A DNA stretch of 64,000 bases from Candidatus Methylomirabilota bacterium (GCA_003104975.1 PQAM01000008.1:1-64000); one strand, 5' to 3'. Positions 19,961-28,808 are shown, counted from the stretch's first letter. Made by a program: numbers and translations. The notes: a model not told the origin generated them from the sequence alone.

Positions 19961-20652
19961 AGACCTTCTCCGTAAAAATTTTTTTCATTATACAGTATAG
20001 CTGATATGGACAGCAGGGATTTTTTCTGGGAGGAGGAAGTCCTCACGGTTCACTGAAAGCGGGCCGTCGCAATCGATTCCAGACTCTCTTTTTTTAGTCC
20101 TGAATGAGATCGCGCCCTGCCCACAGATGAGTAAGCATGTAAGATTTGCCGTGGAACGAGTGCCGTCCGCCCTCAACCGATCGATAGACATCTTACGATC
20201 TAGCGTTCATCAAACCCATTGTCACATTTTTTCTAAAGGCTTGGGGAAAGCAAAACTTCCATGGACCGTGGGCGGCGGAAGCCATTGGAATCGGCTTACC
20301 CCTCGAAGACAAACGTCTGCCGAGTCGTCCGCGGTAGACGCCTCTTCCGGATCAGAGGGCAAGGCCGTGTAAGATGGTCGAAGACTCGTAATTCTTACAT
20401 ATTTTCGCCGTGTCAAGATTTCATTCCTGCAACAACTTTCAACGCTAACTGCCCGTCAATTCGCCTTTCACTCGGAATAACCACGCCACGGATCTAGTTG
20501 GCATCGGGTATGCCCGTTCTTGGTGTGAGGGGCCGAAGAGCTCGGCCCGGCCCTTATTACCGCCGCATAAGGACAAGTCGCAAGTACCTGTTGTTCATGG
20601 GAATCGTCATGAAAGTGATTGATGTTTTTAAAGGCGGCGAGGAGGGAATGAA
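19961..20652. other. Long intergenic region between treY and a small exported gene
   Basis: Nearly 700 bp without a credible gene. It holds a decayed C-terminal fragment of an alternative-oxidase-like gene (20050-20094) and several AT-rich stretches. Just before 20653 there is a strong ribosome binding site (GAGGAGG at 20638-20644). The treY promoter probably lies near 19975-20030. I see no further RNA or repeat that I can name. Confidence 0.6.
20050..20094 (-). pseudogene. Decayed C-terminus of an alternative-oxidase-like gene
   Basis: Read on the minus strand, this encodes KKESLESIATARFQ followed by a stop. The last 12 codons match ESLEAIATARFQ-stop, the end of the intact gene at 47512-48180, with one residue changed. 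The DNA is also about 85 percent alike over 41 bp. Upstream of this fragment the similarity fades within a few codons, so it is a relic rather than a gene. Confidence 0.65.
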
Positions 20653-21057
20653 ATGAGACGATCTAGAGCGATATGGCTATTTGCCGTGGGACTGCTCTTG
20701 GTTGCATTCGCGGGCTGGCGTACCCTTGAATCAGCGGAACCGGCACCCCAACTCCTGACCGGTCAACTGTGGCAAACCTTGTCATCGGACGCAAAGGTGG
20801 CGTTTGTCTGGGGCATCGGCAACTTGGTGGAGTTTGAGCGCATCCAAGCCGGCTCCCCACAGGCGGGCACCAAGAGTTTTATCCCGTTTCTTGTCAACGG
20901 ACTGAAAGGGAAATCGATCGACGAGGTCGTCGGCCTGGTCGACAGGTATTACCGGAACCACCCGGACCAGATGCATCGGCCGGTAGTGGACGCGATTTTT
21001 CAGACGGCCGTACTGCCAAAATTGACGGTGGTACCTGAAGGAGGGATGACGAAATGA
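20653..21057 (+). CDS. Small exported protein of unknown function
   Basis: A 134-residue protein with an N-terminal signal peptide (basic MRRSR, hydrophobic IWLFAVGLLLVAFAG), then a soluble domain containing AFVWGIGNLVEFERI, FIPFLVNGLKGKSIDEVV and YYRNHPDQMHRPVVDAIF. I do not recognise a named family. A clear ribosome binding site precedes the ATG. Its stop overlaps the start of the next gene as ATGA, so the two are coupled. The cleavage site suggests a periplasmic or surface location. Confidence 0.8.
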   Translation: MRRSRAIWLFAVGLLLVAFAGWRTLESAEPAPQLLTGQLWQTLSSDAKVAFVWGIGNLVEFERIQAGSPQAGTKSFIPFLVNGLKGKSIDEVVGLVDRYYRNHPDQMHRPVVDAIFQTAVLPKLTVVPEGGMTK

Positions 21058-21311
21058 GACGAGTCTTGGCATCAACCCTGGGCTTGATACTGCTAGTCAC
21101 CGTAGGGTGCGCCAACATGACAGCGAGGGAACAGCGCGCGGTGAGCGGTGGCGCGGCAGGCGCGGCAGGCGGAGCGCTGCTTGGCGCGATCGTTGGTGGG
21201 AGTCCCGCCATCGGCGCGGCCGTCGGTGGTGCCGCAGGTGCCGCGGCCGGCGCCCTATGGGAAGACATCAACAGGAGTCTGAGTGGGGGGCAGAAATCAC
21301 AGTCCCGGTAG
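21054..21311 (+). CDS. Glycine-zipper lipoprotein
   Basis: An 85-residue protein with a lipoprotein signal (LILLVTVGCAN, with lipobox VGC) followed by a long run of glycine-zipper repeats (AVSGGAAGAAGGALLGAIVG, then AAVGGAAGAAAGAL). This pattern is seen in small outer-membrane or stress-related lipoproteins (Glycine-zipper_2 type). The start overlaps the previous gene by 4 bp, so they are co-translated. A strong palindromic hairpin at 21331-21362 follows. Confidence 0.85.
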   Translation: MRRVLASTLGLILLVTVGCANMTAREQRAVSGGAAGAAGGALLGAIVGGSPAIGAAVGGAAGAAAGALWEDINRSLSGGQKSQSR

Positions 21312-21330
21312 GACAGGTTTCCCAAGGAGG

Positions 21331-21362
21331 AAGGGCGGCTCTCATACATGAGAGCCGCCCTT
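21331..21362. terminator. Palindromic bidirectional terminator-like hairpin
   Basis: A nearly perfect inverted repeat, AAGGGCGGCTCTCAT and ATGAGAGCCGCCCTT, lies between the rightward lipoprotein gene and the leftward small-protein genes. It has no long T-run but is placed as a terminator for both. The same stem core recurs at 22484-22518. Confidence 0.7.
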
Positions 21363-21378
21363 CAACTGCCTGCACATT

Positions 21379-21434
21379 TTAGTTCTTTGTCACGGACTGA
21401 GCGGTACGCAGCCCGTCGGCCTCAGCGTAGCCGG
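21379..21434 (-). pseudogene. Out-of-frame C-terminal remnant of the small secreted family
   Basis: Minus-strand translation gives GYAEADGLRTAQSVTKN then a stop. This matches the end of the paralogue at 21818-22180 (YTEADGKLYARSVTKS-stop) but lies 3' of, and out of frame with, the gene at 21438-21728. It suggests that a short insertion or duplication gave that gene a new, earlier end. Confidence 0.55.
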
Positions 21435-21437
21435 TTG

Positions 21438-21728
21438 TTATCCACCAACCGGCCAGAGGAACACGTGGTGGCATAGGGGTTGGTCCCCATCGGCTTGGGT
21501 ATAACGGACCGCTACCCTAGTGCCCGGCATGAGATCAACCAGGTCGTCTACAACGTTATCCGCTACACTGAAGGTTATCTCCTGCCCTTGAGCATCTATC
21601 ATCAGCGCCCTCATGGCGGGGTTTGCCCAGATCACCTCACCAGTGGTCACATGCGTTGCAAACGCCACTCCGGGAATGAAGAGGGCTACCAGGATGGCGA
21701 CAAGGGCAACTGCCACCTTTTTCCGCAT
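21438..21728 (-). CDS. Small secreted protein, paralogue 1 of 3
   Basis: A 96-residue exported protein. A signal peptide (MRKKVAVALVAILVALFIPGVAFA) precedes a short beta-rich domain: THVTTGEVIWANPAMRALMI, QEITFSV, LVDLMPGTRVAVRYTQADG. The same pattern (TGEVISVxP, later PGDxVxV) occurs in the two upstream paralogues, so this is a tandem family, perhaps with an OB-like fold; I know no function. ATG 21728 has an AGGAGGTG ribosome binding site. Its C-terminus (DQPLCHHVFLWPVGG) differs from the paralogues, and a remnant of the expected end lies just downstream. Confidence 0.78.
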   Translation of the reverse strand: MRKKVAVALVAILVALFIPGVAFATHVTTGEVIWANPAMRALMIDAQGQEITFSVADNVVDDLVDLMPGTRVAVRYTQADGDQPLCHHVFLWPVGG

Positions 21729-21817
21729 AGAAGGTTCACCTCCTTTCATATCAAGACAATCGTGAAGGGAGGTAAAAGGTTCCAACGGTCGCTTTTGCCC
21801 GCATGTGTTGCGTCAGC

Positions 21818-22180
21818 TTAGCTCTTGGTTACTGACCGGGCGTAAAGCTTCCCGTCGGCCTCGGTATAACTCACCGTTACCTTATCGCCTGGGGCAAGGT
21901 CAGCAAGAGCCCTTCCGGCCGTTTCCATGTCGCCGGGAATCGGATCCTGTTCCTGCAGAAAGCCGGTAAACAGATAACTGATCAACCTCCCGGCCTTCCG
22001 CTCGATACTGAAGGCCATCTCCTTTCCTTGGACGCGAATCACTAAAGTGTTTGCAGAGGGTTCTACGGAAATCACCTCTCCGCTGATCGTCTTATCTCCG
22101 GCTGAGGCTACCTTAGTATTCGAAAGGGCCAACAGGATGGCGATAAGGGCTGTAGCGGTCACTACCGCTTTCCTGGGCAT
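21818..22180 (-). CDS. Small secreted protein, paralogue 2 of 3
   Basis: A 120-residue exported protein with signal peptide (PRKAVVTATALIAILLALS...VASA) and the shared domain: ISGEVISVEPSANTLVIRVQGKEMAFSI, then LAPGDKVTVSYTEADGKLYARSVTKS. It carries an extra loop (LFTGFLQEQDPIPGD) absent from paralogue 1. The start ATG at 22180 follows GGGAGGTGA. It lies 89 bp upstream of paralogue 1 on the same strand. Function unknown; a periplasmic location is inferred from the signal peptide. Confidence 0.78.
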   Translation of the reverse strand: MPRKAVVTATALIAILLALSNTKVASAGDKTISGEVISVEPSANTLVIRVQGKEMAFSIERKAGRLISYLFTGFLQEQDPIPGDMETAGRALADLAPGDKVTVSYTEADGKLYARSVTKS

Positions 22181-22201
22181 GTCAGGCTCACCTCCCTCCA
22201 T

Positions 22202-22536
22202 AACTTCTTAGCTTAATAGAATGCAATGTGCATGCCACACTCGGGAGACTGATCGCGTATTCTGATCAATGTCCTGATTGTTGAGAGCCTGTCCAGGTAA
22301 CGTTCGGGGTCTGCCCGTGATCCCTCGATTCGCCCTTCACAGATCAGCATATACAATCTCACCTCGTGTCGGTATTCGGTTACCTTGTAAGGCTGATAGA
22401 GTTCCGGTTAACCTGAATCTCTGTCTCCACCGCCGACAGACGCGCATTGAGTCTTGCGACCTGACATTGCACCACCACGGGGAGAAAAGGCGGCTCTCAT
22501 GGCGAGAGCCGCCTTTTCCGGCCGTTTCGCATCGGC
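22202..22536. other. Intergenic region within the small secreted gene array
   Basis: These 335 bp separate paralogues 2 and 3. The only structure I can support is the terminator at 22484-22518 just after paralogue 3. The rest shows no paralogue remnant, promoter pair or coding frame that I trust. Confidence 0.5.
22484..22518 (-). terminator. Rho-independent terminator after paralogue 3
   Basis: On the minus strand the stem GGCGGCTCTCG / AGAGCCGCC is followed by TTTTC, placed 19 bp after the stop of the gene at 22537-22869. The stem core is the same as that of the hairpin at 21331-21362. Confidence 0.8.
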
Positions 22537-22869
22537 TTAACTGCCGGCGGGCAACTTCGTGATGGACTGAGCAGTTATCATCCAGGTAGGACCCTCGTGA
22601 TAATTGGCAGGTGACAAATCACTCAGGAAACTGCCTGTTGCGACTGTCACCATGTCACCCGGCTTCACGGTAGCCAAAGCCATTGTCGCCTGATCTATCG
22701 CAGTGAAGGTCACCGGAAACCCCGAAACATTTATCGTCAGTTCCTGCCAGGAGGGGTTTACCGAAATCACTTCACCGGTGATCATGTGTAGCGCAGACGC
22801 CGCGCCAGTCAAGGAAAGGACTAACAGTACTGCACCAAGGGCGATCACCGCTTTTCGCCACATGGACAT
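22537..22869 (-). CDS. Small secreted protein, paralogue 3 of 3
   Basis: A 110-residue exported protein with signal peptide (MWRKAVIALGAVLLVLSLTGAASA) and the family pattern MITGEVISVNPSWQELTINVSG, PVTFTAI, VKPGDMVTVATG. It is followed by its own terminator, so it is a separate transcript from paralogues 1 and 2. Either the ATG at 22869 or the one two codons later could be the start, and both sit after AGGTGAATGTCC. Function unknown. Confidence 0.78.
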   Translation of the reverse strand: MSMWRKAVIALGAVLLVLSLTGAASALHMITGEVISVNPSWQELTINVSGFPVTFTAIDQATMALATVKPGDMVTVATGSFLSDLSPANYHEGPTWMITAQSITKLPAGS

Positions 22870-23039
22870 TCACCTCCCTTCGTATCAACCATAGGTCGCA
22901 GGGAAGGTCGCGTCAAGAGGTGTGCAAAAAATGAGTCAGACTGAGGAAATTGTACCAGTACATTATCATGCGCAGTGTATTGATATTGCGTCGTTCTTCA
23001 TGTATGTTCTTCTGTATCGCCTTCAGGAACTGACAGCAG

Positions 23040-26015
23040 ATGGTACAGCCACCAACAATTATGGCTTCGGGCGCAGGGACGGCAGGTCTGGACGGCCTGA
23101 ACGAGGCCCAGCAGGCGGCGGTCACGCACGGCGAGGGGCCGTTGCTCGTCATTGCGGGCGCCGGCACAGGGAAGACCACCGTCATCGCCCGTCGCATCGC
23201 CCACCTGATCACCAGCAAGCGGGCCAGGCCAGACCAGATCCTCGCCCTGACCTTCACCGAGAAGGCGGCGGCGGAGATGGAACGGCGCGTCGACCTGCTG
23301 GTCCCCTACGGCTTCACCGACACCTGGATCTCCACCTTTCATGCCTTCGGCGATCGCGTGTTGCGGGAGCATACACTGGAGATCGGGTTAACCCCGGACT
23401 TCCGTCTGCTCACGGAACCGGAGCAGGTGATCTTCTTTCAGGAGCATCTGTTCGAACTCCCCCTCAACTATTTCCGGCCGCTCGGCAACCCGCTGCGGCA
23501 TGTCCAGGCCCTGCTGAAACTGTTCAGTCGGGCCAAGGATGAGGATGTCGGTCCCGAGGCGTACGCGGCCTGCGCAGAGGAGCTGGCACGCCGGGCGGCA
23601 GCCACGCCAGACAACCTCGCTCTGGCGGAACAGGCTGTGCGGGAGCTGGAGATCGCCGCGATCTACCGAGGGTACCAGGCGCTGATGGCCCGAGAAGGGA
23701 AGCTCGATTTCGGCGACCTGATGGTGCGGACGCTTAACCTGCTTCGAGAGCACCCACTGACACTTCAACAGTTGCGGGAGCGGTTTCGATATATCCTGGT
23801 GGATGAGTTCCAGGATACCAACTACGCCCAGTTTCAGATCGTCAGGCTTCTGGCCGCTACCCATCGGAATGTGACGGTAGTGGGGGATGACGACCAGTCG
23901 ATCTTCAAGTTTCGGGGCGCCTCCATCAGCAACATCCTCGGCTTCCGTCGCGAGTTTCTCGACGCGAAGACTGTCGTCCTGACGGAGAACTACCGCTCGA
24001 CACCCGGCATTCTCGATGCCGCGTATCGGCTGATCCAGCACAACAATCCGGATCGCCTGGAGTATCAGGAGGGCGTCGACAAGCGCCTGAAGGCGTGCAA
24101 CGGCGACGGCCCGACCGTTGAGAGTCTGGTCTTCCAGGCCTATCAGGACGAGGCCGACTGGGTGGCCGGGAAGATCGAGGAGTTAATCGAGGCTGAGGCG
24201 TATACACCACGCGACATCGCCATCCTCGTTCGAAGAAACAGCGATGCCGACCCGTTCCTGCGGTCGCTCAACATGAAGGGGATCCCGTGGCGCTTCAGCG
24301 GCGCCAGGGGGCTGTACGATCGGGAGGAGGTACGGTTGGCGATCTCGTTCCTCCGCCTGCTGGTCGACCCCTACGACTCCCTGAGCCTTTTTCATCTGGC
24401 CGGCTCCGATATCTACGGGCTACCGGCGGCGGATCTGACCCTCTGCAACGCCCACGCCCACCGGAAGCATCGGAGTCTCTACGAGGTGTTGCGCGATCTG
24501 ATACGGCAACCGGAGGCGCTGCCGGAACTGTCCGGGGTTTCACCTGAGGGGGCCGCCGCCGCCGCCGCCCTGCTGGACGACCTGCACCGTTATGTGGGTA
24601 AAGCGATCCGCGAGATGACCGGTCGCATCCTGTACGAGTTCCTGATGGAGCATCCGGGCTACGGCAGGCGACTACTCCAGTCGAACGCTCCCCGGGACCA
24701 CCAACGGATCGGTAACCTGGCCGCATTCTTTGGACTGGTGCAACGGTTCGGCGAGGTGGCGCCACAGGATCGCGTCGCCGGTTTCGTGCCGTACCTGACG
24801 ATGCTGATCGAGGCGGGCGAGGACCCGCCCGTCGCCGAGGGAGAAACCGCGGACGATGCGGTCGCGGTGCTGACCCTCCACAAGGCCAAGGGGCTCGAGT
24901 TCGGGGCGGTATTTCTCACAGGGCTGGTCGACAAGCGCTTTCCCTCGATCGACCGTAAGGACGCCATCCCGCTTCCCGACGAGTTGATCAAGGAGACGCT
25001 GCCGACCGGCGACTTTCACCTGCAGGAGGAGCGGCGTCTGTTCTACGTCGGGATGACCAGGGCCAAACGGCATCTGTTCCTCACACGGGCCAGGGATTAC
25101 GGAACGAAGCGGGAGTGGAAGCGCAGCCGGTTTCTGGCGGAGGCGCTGGCACTGCCGAAAGAGGAAGAGGAATCCCCGTGGCGCGGGACACCGGAAGCGG
25201 CCATCGGTCGGGGCGCGCCGCCGCCCGAGATCGACGTTGATCCGATCGGCCGCGCCGACACGCCGCTGACCCTCTCTCACTATCAGATCGACGACTACCT
25301 GACCTGTCCGTTAAAATATAAATATGTCCATCTGCTGCGGGTTCCGGTGCTCAGGGAGCACACGATCGTCTACGGCGCCGCCCTGCATCGTGCCGTTCAG
25401 GCGTATAATAATCGTCGTTTGCAGGGACAGACGATGCCGCTTGAGCATCTGATTGCGACGTTCGAGGCCCACTGGGTCAATGAGGGGTTCATCTCCCGGG
25501 AACATGAAGAGCGGCGGCTGCAGGAGGGACGGGACGCCCTGGCCCGGTTTCATGCCTTTGCCGAGACGCGACGGCCGCCGACCGCCGTCGAGAAACGGTT
25601 CCGATTCGAGGTGGGGGATGACAGCGTGACCGGTTTTTTGGATCGGGTGGATGAGTGCGATGGGGAGACCGTGATTATCGACTACAAATCGTCTGCGGTC
25701 CGGGATCAGAAGACGGCCGATAAAGAGGCGCGGGAAAGCCGACAGCTTGCGCTGTATGCGCTGGCCTACCGGGAATCGGTCGGCCGCGTGCCGGACCGGG
25801 TAGATCTGCATTTCCTGACCCCAGGCGGCGTGGTCATCGGGCAGGCGGTCAAAAAGGACAAGGATCTGCAGCAGGCGGCCGATCGGGTGCGGGAGGCCGC
25901 GATCGGGATCAGGGGAGGGCTCTTCCCGGCGACGCCCAGTCAATGGGACTGCAGCTTCTGCGCCTTCCGGACCATCTGCCCCGCGACCGTGTGGGTCGGG
26001 GAGCGCCAGGGATGA
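23040..26015 (+). CDS. UvrD/PcrA-type helicase fused to a Fe-S PD-(D/E)XK nuclease
   Basis: A 991-residue superfamily 1A helicase: motif I AGAGTGKT, Ia LTFTEKAAAEM, II VDEFQDTN, III VGDDDQSIFKFRGA, IV TENYRST, V LTLHKAKGLEF, VI FYVGMTRAKRHL. The C-terminal 250 residues are a RecB/AddB-type nuclease with the acidic/Lys motif IIDYKSS. It also carries four Cys (one in LTCPLKY, three in CSFCAFRTIC) that probably bind a [4Fe-4S] cluster. It likely processes DNA ends in repair or recombination. No AddB partner is adjacent. The next gene overlaps its stop as ATGA. Confidence 0.92.
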   Translation: MVQPPTIMASGAGTAGLDGLNEAQQAAVTHGEGPLLVIAGAGTGKTTVIARRIAHLITSKRARPDQILALTFTEKAAAEMERRVDLLVPYGFTDTWISTFHAFGDRVLREHTLEIGLTPDFRLLTEPEQVIFFQEHLFELPLNYFRPLGNPLRHVQALLKLFSRAKDEDVGPEAYAACAEELARRAAATPDNLALAEQAVRELEIAAIYRGYQALMAREGKLDFGDLMVRTLNLLREHPLTLQQLRERFRYILVDEFQDTNYAQFQIVRLLAATHRNVTVVGDDDQSIFKFRGASISNILGFRREFLDAKTVVLTENYRSTPGILDAAYRLIQHNNPDRLEYQEGVDKRLKACNGDGPTVESLVFQAYQDEADWVAGKIEELIEAEAYTPRDIAILVRRNSDADPFLRSLNMKGIPWRFSGARGLYDREEVRLAISFLRLLVDPYDSLSLFHLAGSDIYGLPAADLTLCNAHAHRKHRSLYEVLRDLIRQPEALPELSGVSPEGAAAAAALLDDLHRYVGKAIREMTGRILYEFLMEHPGYGRRLLQSNAPRDHQRIGNLAAFFGLVQRFGEVAPQDRVAGFVPYLTMLIEAGEDPPVAEGETADDAVAVLTLHKAKGLEFGAVFLTGLVDKRFPSIDRKDAIPLPDELIKETLPTGDFHLQEERRLFYVGMTRAKRHLFLTRARDYGTKREWKRSRFLAEALALPKEEEESPWRGTPEAAIGRGAPPPEIDVDPIGRADTPLTLSHYQIDDYLTCPLKYKYVHLLRVPVLREHTIVYGAALHRAVQAYNNRRLQGQTMPLEHLIATFEAHWVNEGFISREHEERRLQEGRDALARFHAFAETRRPPTAVEKRFRFEVGDDSVTGFLDRVDECDGETVIIDYKSSAVRDQKTADKEARESRQLALYALAYRESVGRVPDRVDLHFLTPGGVVIGQAVKKDKDLQQAADRVREAAIGIRGGLFPATPSQWDCSFCAFRTICPATVWVGERQG

Positions 26016-26608
26016 GAATCGGCATCGATCTCGACGACGTCCTGGCCGATTCGCTTCCGCACTATCTACAGGCCTTTAATGCGCGCTTCGGCTTCGACGT
26101 TGGGCCGGCTGATGCGGCCTGGCGGATTGCCGATCGGTTTCCCCAGATCCCCAGGCAGGAGGCCGACGACTTCTTCTCGGAGCTGATCGCCGCCGGCTTT
26201 TTCTCGTCACGATCGCTCCTGCCTTATGCGAAAGAGGCGGTGGAAACATTAGCCGACGACGGCCACGATCTGTACATCATCACCGGCCGAACGCCGCGAG
26301 ACGAACGGATTACGATGGACTGGCTGGCGCGCGTCGGCATGCGATCGCACTTCGAGGCGGTCGTTCACCGGACGTGCGACCCGGTCGAGCGCCACAAGGC
26401 AGATGTTGCATCGGGTTTGGAACTCGGCATCTTCATCGAAGATGAGCTGGCGGTCGCCCTGGCTGTCGCGGAGGCCGCCATCTCGGTTCTGCTGTTCGAC
26501 CGCCCCTGGAATCAGGGTCCGGTTCCCAATACCGTACGCCGGGTCGGGTCATGGCCCGAGGCGCTGGCCCAGATTGCGACTATGAACGGCAATGGCGCGT
26601 ATCGATAA
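26012..26608 (+). CDS. HAD-like 5'-nucleotidase / phosphatase
   Basis: The protein starts MRIGIDLDDVLADSLPHY, the DxDxV motif of HAD phosphatases of the NT5C / YqfW type, and has the second motif IITGRTPRDER. Length is 198 residues. The ATG at 26012 overlaps the helicase-nuclease stop (ATGA) and fits the family start; a longer frame from 25943 would only add residues read in another frame of the helicase gene. It is probably a nucleotidase or sugar phosphatase in the cytosol; the substrate is unknown. The coupling to the helicase suggests co-expression only. Confidence 0.82.
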   Translation: MRIGIDLDDVLADSLPHYLQAFNARFGFDVGPADAAWRIADRFPQIPRQEADDFFSELIAAGFFSSRSLLPYAKEAVETLADDGHDLYIITGRTPRDERITMDWLARVGMRSHFEAVVHRTCDPVERHKADVASGLELGIFIEDELAVALAVAEAAISVLLFDRPWNQGPVPNTVRRVGSWPEALAQIATMNGNGAYR

Positions 26609-26670
26609 CCGCTGTCCGCTTGCCTCTCCTGTGTCAGTATGCTAGCGTACTGGTATTCTGCGGACAATCG

Positions 26671-26772
26671 TCCCCCTCACCCCCGCCCTCTCCCCCAGAA
26701 AGGGGGGCGAGGGGAATTTAAAAAACCTCCTCTCCCCAACCTGGGGGAGAGGATAGAAGTGAGGGAGCGGCG
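26671..26772. repeat. G/C-rich palindromic repeat (family D)
   Basis: Starts CCCCCTCACCCCCGCCCTCT and contains AAAGGGGGGCGAGGGG, then CTCCTCTCCCC...GGGGGAGAGGA. It resembles the 62790-62832 element read in reverse and the element at 53142-53241. It fills the gap between the HAD gene and the RodZ-like gene. Confidence 0.7.
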
Positions 26773-27669
26773 ATGACCGATGTCGAGGACGTGACTCACA
26801 GAGTAGAGGGTGACATGAGTGGTGATGCGGGTGATTCGCCGAAGACGATTGGCCCGCTCTTACAGGAAGCAAGGATGGTAAAGGGCCTCACAATCGAGGC
26901 GGCAGCCGACGCCAGCAAGGTCCCCCTCTCCTTTGTCAGGCTGCTGGAGCAGGAGCAGTTCCATCTGGTCCCCGATTTCTTGTATCTGACCCGCTTTCTC
27001 ACGGAATACGCCGCGTTTCTCGGTCTCGATTCGAAACAACTCTTGGCGCAGCTTAAGACACAGGTGATTTCGAGCCGTGTGAGGGAGGTGCCACATCCAT
27101 CATCGTCAATAGGCGCTCAGCTCGATACCCGTCGCCTGCTGATCTACCTGCTGCCTGCGGTGGTCGTGATCCCCCTGATCTTCATCGGGCTCTCCCTCTT
27201 CTCAGGTCCATCGCCGACGCCCCCACCCGCTCACCAATCAGAGCCCCCGGTGCCTCAGGAGACGGTCACGCCGACTCCTGAGGCTACGACGGCAGTCCCA
27301 TCCGGCCCTCAAGGCGCCTCCCCCGGTCAGGAGCGGCCGATCGCACCGATAACACCCCAACAACAGGTCGTAGCGCCACAAATACAGCAGCCGCAACTCC
27401 AGTCCGCGCGGTATACGCTGCGCGCCGAGGCCAAGGATACGACCTGGATTTCGCTGTCCGCTGACGGCGCGCCCTTGAAAGGGGTATTGATGCGTCCCGG
27501 CGAAACCCTACAGTGGTCGGCGAACAACAGATTTGTCGTGACGATCGGTAATATCAAGGGAGTAGCCGTCTCGCTGAACGGGCGGCCGATTGCGTTAAAG
27601 GCGGACTCCGGCCTGGTGATCCGGAATCTTGTCTTACCGACAGAAGGCGGGCCCCCTGCGGGGCAGTAA
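26773..27669 (+). CDS. RodZ-like membrane protein (HTH + DUF4115)
   Basis: A 298-residue protein. An N-terminal helix-turn-helix domain (GPLLQEARMVKGLTIEAAAD...RLLEQEQFHLVPDFLY) is followed by one membrane segment (LLIYLLPAVVVIPLIFIGLSLF). After this come a Pro/Thr/Gln-rich linker and a C-terminal DUF4115-type beta domain (TTWISLSADGAPLKGVLMRPGE, later IGNIKGVAVSLNGRPI). This is the RodZ architecture; RodZ links MreB to the cell wall machinery. No mreB is nearby. The start at 26773 is the longest; ATG 26815 (MSGDAGDS) is also possible. Confidence 0.85.
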   Translation: MTDVEDVTHRVEGDMSGDAGDSPKTIGPLLQEARMVKGLTIEAAADASKVPLSFVRLLEQEQFHLVPDFLYLTRFLTEYAAFLGLDSKQLLAQLKTQVISSRVREVPHPSSSIGAQLDTRRLLIYLLPAVVVIPLIFIGLSLFSGPSPTPPPAHQSEPPVPQETVTPTPEATTAVPSGPQGASPGQERPIAPITPQQQVVAPQIQQPQLQSARYTLRAEAKDTTWISLSADGAPLKGVLMRPGETLQWSANNRFVVTIGNIKGVAVSLNGRPIALKADSGLVIRNLVLPTEGGPPAGQ

Positions 27670-27670
27670 G

Positions 27671-28615
27671 ATGGGAATGGGAGCGCATACGGGCATGGCC
27701 CACGATCACGGAGTTTCCGTCGGTCGGCGTCTGCAGATCGGGATCGTCCTGAACCTCTTATTTGCCGGGGCCGAGTTGGTGGCAGGCCTGACCGCACAAA
27801 GCCTGGCCCTCATCGGCGATGCCTGGCATAACTTCAGCGATGTTATCGGCTTGGCCATCTCATGGATTGCGCTTCGACAGGTGGAGCGCCCCGCCAATGA
27901 ACGGAAGACCTTCGGCTATCACCGGGCCAGCATCCTGGCCGCCCTTGCTAACGGGCTTGCGCTGATCGGGGTCACCCTCTGGCTGTTCTATGCGGCGATT
28001 CAACGGCTGGGGTCGCCGATTGCGCCGGAGGCGCCGATCATGATGGCGGTCGCCGGGATCGGGTGCCTGATCAATGTCGGGGTCGCCCTGTCGCTTCGGC
28101 GCGGGACCCGCGATCTCAACATCCGCAGCGCGTTCCTGCACCTGATGAGCGATGGATTCGTGTCGTTAGGCGTCGTGGTGGCCGGTGGGATTATACAGTT
28201 CGGCGGCTGGGGCCTGATCGACCCGCTCCTGAGTGTTGCGATCGGGCTGCTGGTGCTGGTCGGCTGCTGGGATATCGTGGCGGAGACCGTGAATGTGTTA
28301 ATGGAGGGCGTCCCGCGCGGGGTCCAGATGGATCGCCTGTTGCGGGCCGTGCGCAGCTTCCCGGAGGTCAAGGATGTGCACGACCTGCACGTCTGGAGCC
28401 TCAGCTCGCATGTCTATGCCATGAGCTGCCACCTGCAGGTGGCTGATCTGCAGGGGAGCTACGGCGATCGACTGCTCGACCGGATCAACCAGATGCTGAA
28501 GGAACGCTTCGGTATCGCCCACACCACATTTCAGATCGAGGCCGACGCCTGCACGCTCGAGCAGGCCTGCGCCCTCAATTCGAAGGGACCTACAACCGCT
28601 CTTCAGCCGCGCTAA
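27671..28615 (+). CDS. Cation diffusion facilitator (zinc/cobalt/iron exporter)
   Basis: CDF transporters exchange divalent metal for protons. Six membrane segments are visible, with the metal-site motifs GDAWHNFSDVIGL (HxxxD) in helix 2 and HLMSDGFVSLG (HxxxD) in helix 5. A cytosolic C-terminal domain carries VKDVHDLHVW and YAMSCHLQV. A short His-containing N-terminus (MAHDHG) fits the CzcD/ZitB type. ATG 27671 lies immediately after the RodZ-like stop (27667-27669), so the genes are probably co-transcribed. Metal specificity cannot be read from sequence; zinc is most likely. Confidence 0.92.
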   Translation: MGMGAHTGMAHDHGVSVGRRLQIGIVLNLLFAGAELVAGLTAQSLALIGDAWHNFSDVIGLAISWIALRQVERPANERKTFGYHRASILAALANGLALIGVTLWLFYAAIQRLGSPIAPEAPIMMAVAGIGCLINVGVALSLRRGTRDLNIRSAFLHLMSDGFVSLGVVVAGGIIQFGGWGLIDPLLSVAIGLLVLVGCWDIVAETVNVLMEGVPRGVQMDRLLRAVRSFPEVKDVHDLHVWSLSSHVYAMSCHLQVADLQGSYGDRLLDRINQMLKERFGIAHTTFQIEADACTLEQACALNSKGPTTALQPR

Positions 28616-28697
28616 GGCCCATTAGTTCGCCTTGTGGTTGTCTTGCTCCCGTCGGATTGCGGCCGCGCCCTTAGGTATGTACGCCTGTCCCGCCTGG

Positions 28698-28785
28698 TCA
28701 TTGCGAGCGACCAACGGGAGCGCGGCAATCTCACTGTCGTTGTTCTGAAGAACTGTGAGATTGCTTCGGCTCCGCCTCGCAATGA
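28698..28785. repeat. 88-bp palindromic dispersed repeat, family A, copy 2
   Basis: A second copy of the element at 1733-1820, same length and orientation, with the same TCATTGCGAG / CTCGCAATGA ends. It lies between the convergent CDF exporter and CbiX-like genes. Confidence 0.85.
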
Positions 28786-28808
28786 CTCGGAAAGCGCTTA
28801 AGGCCTTG

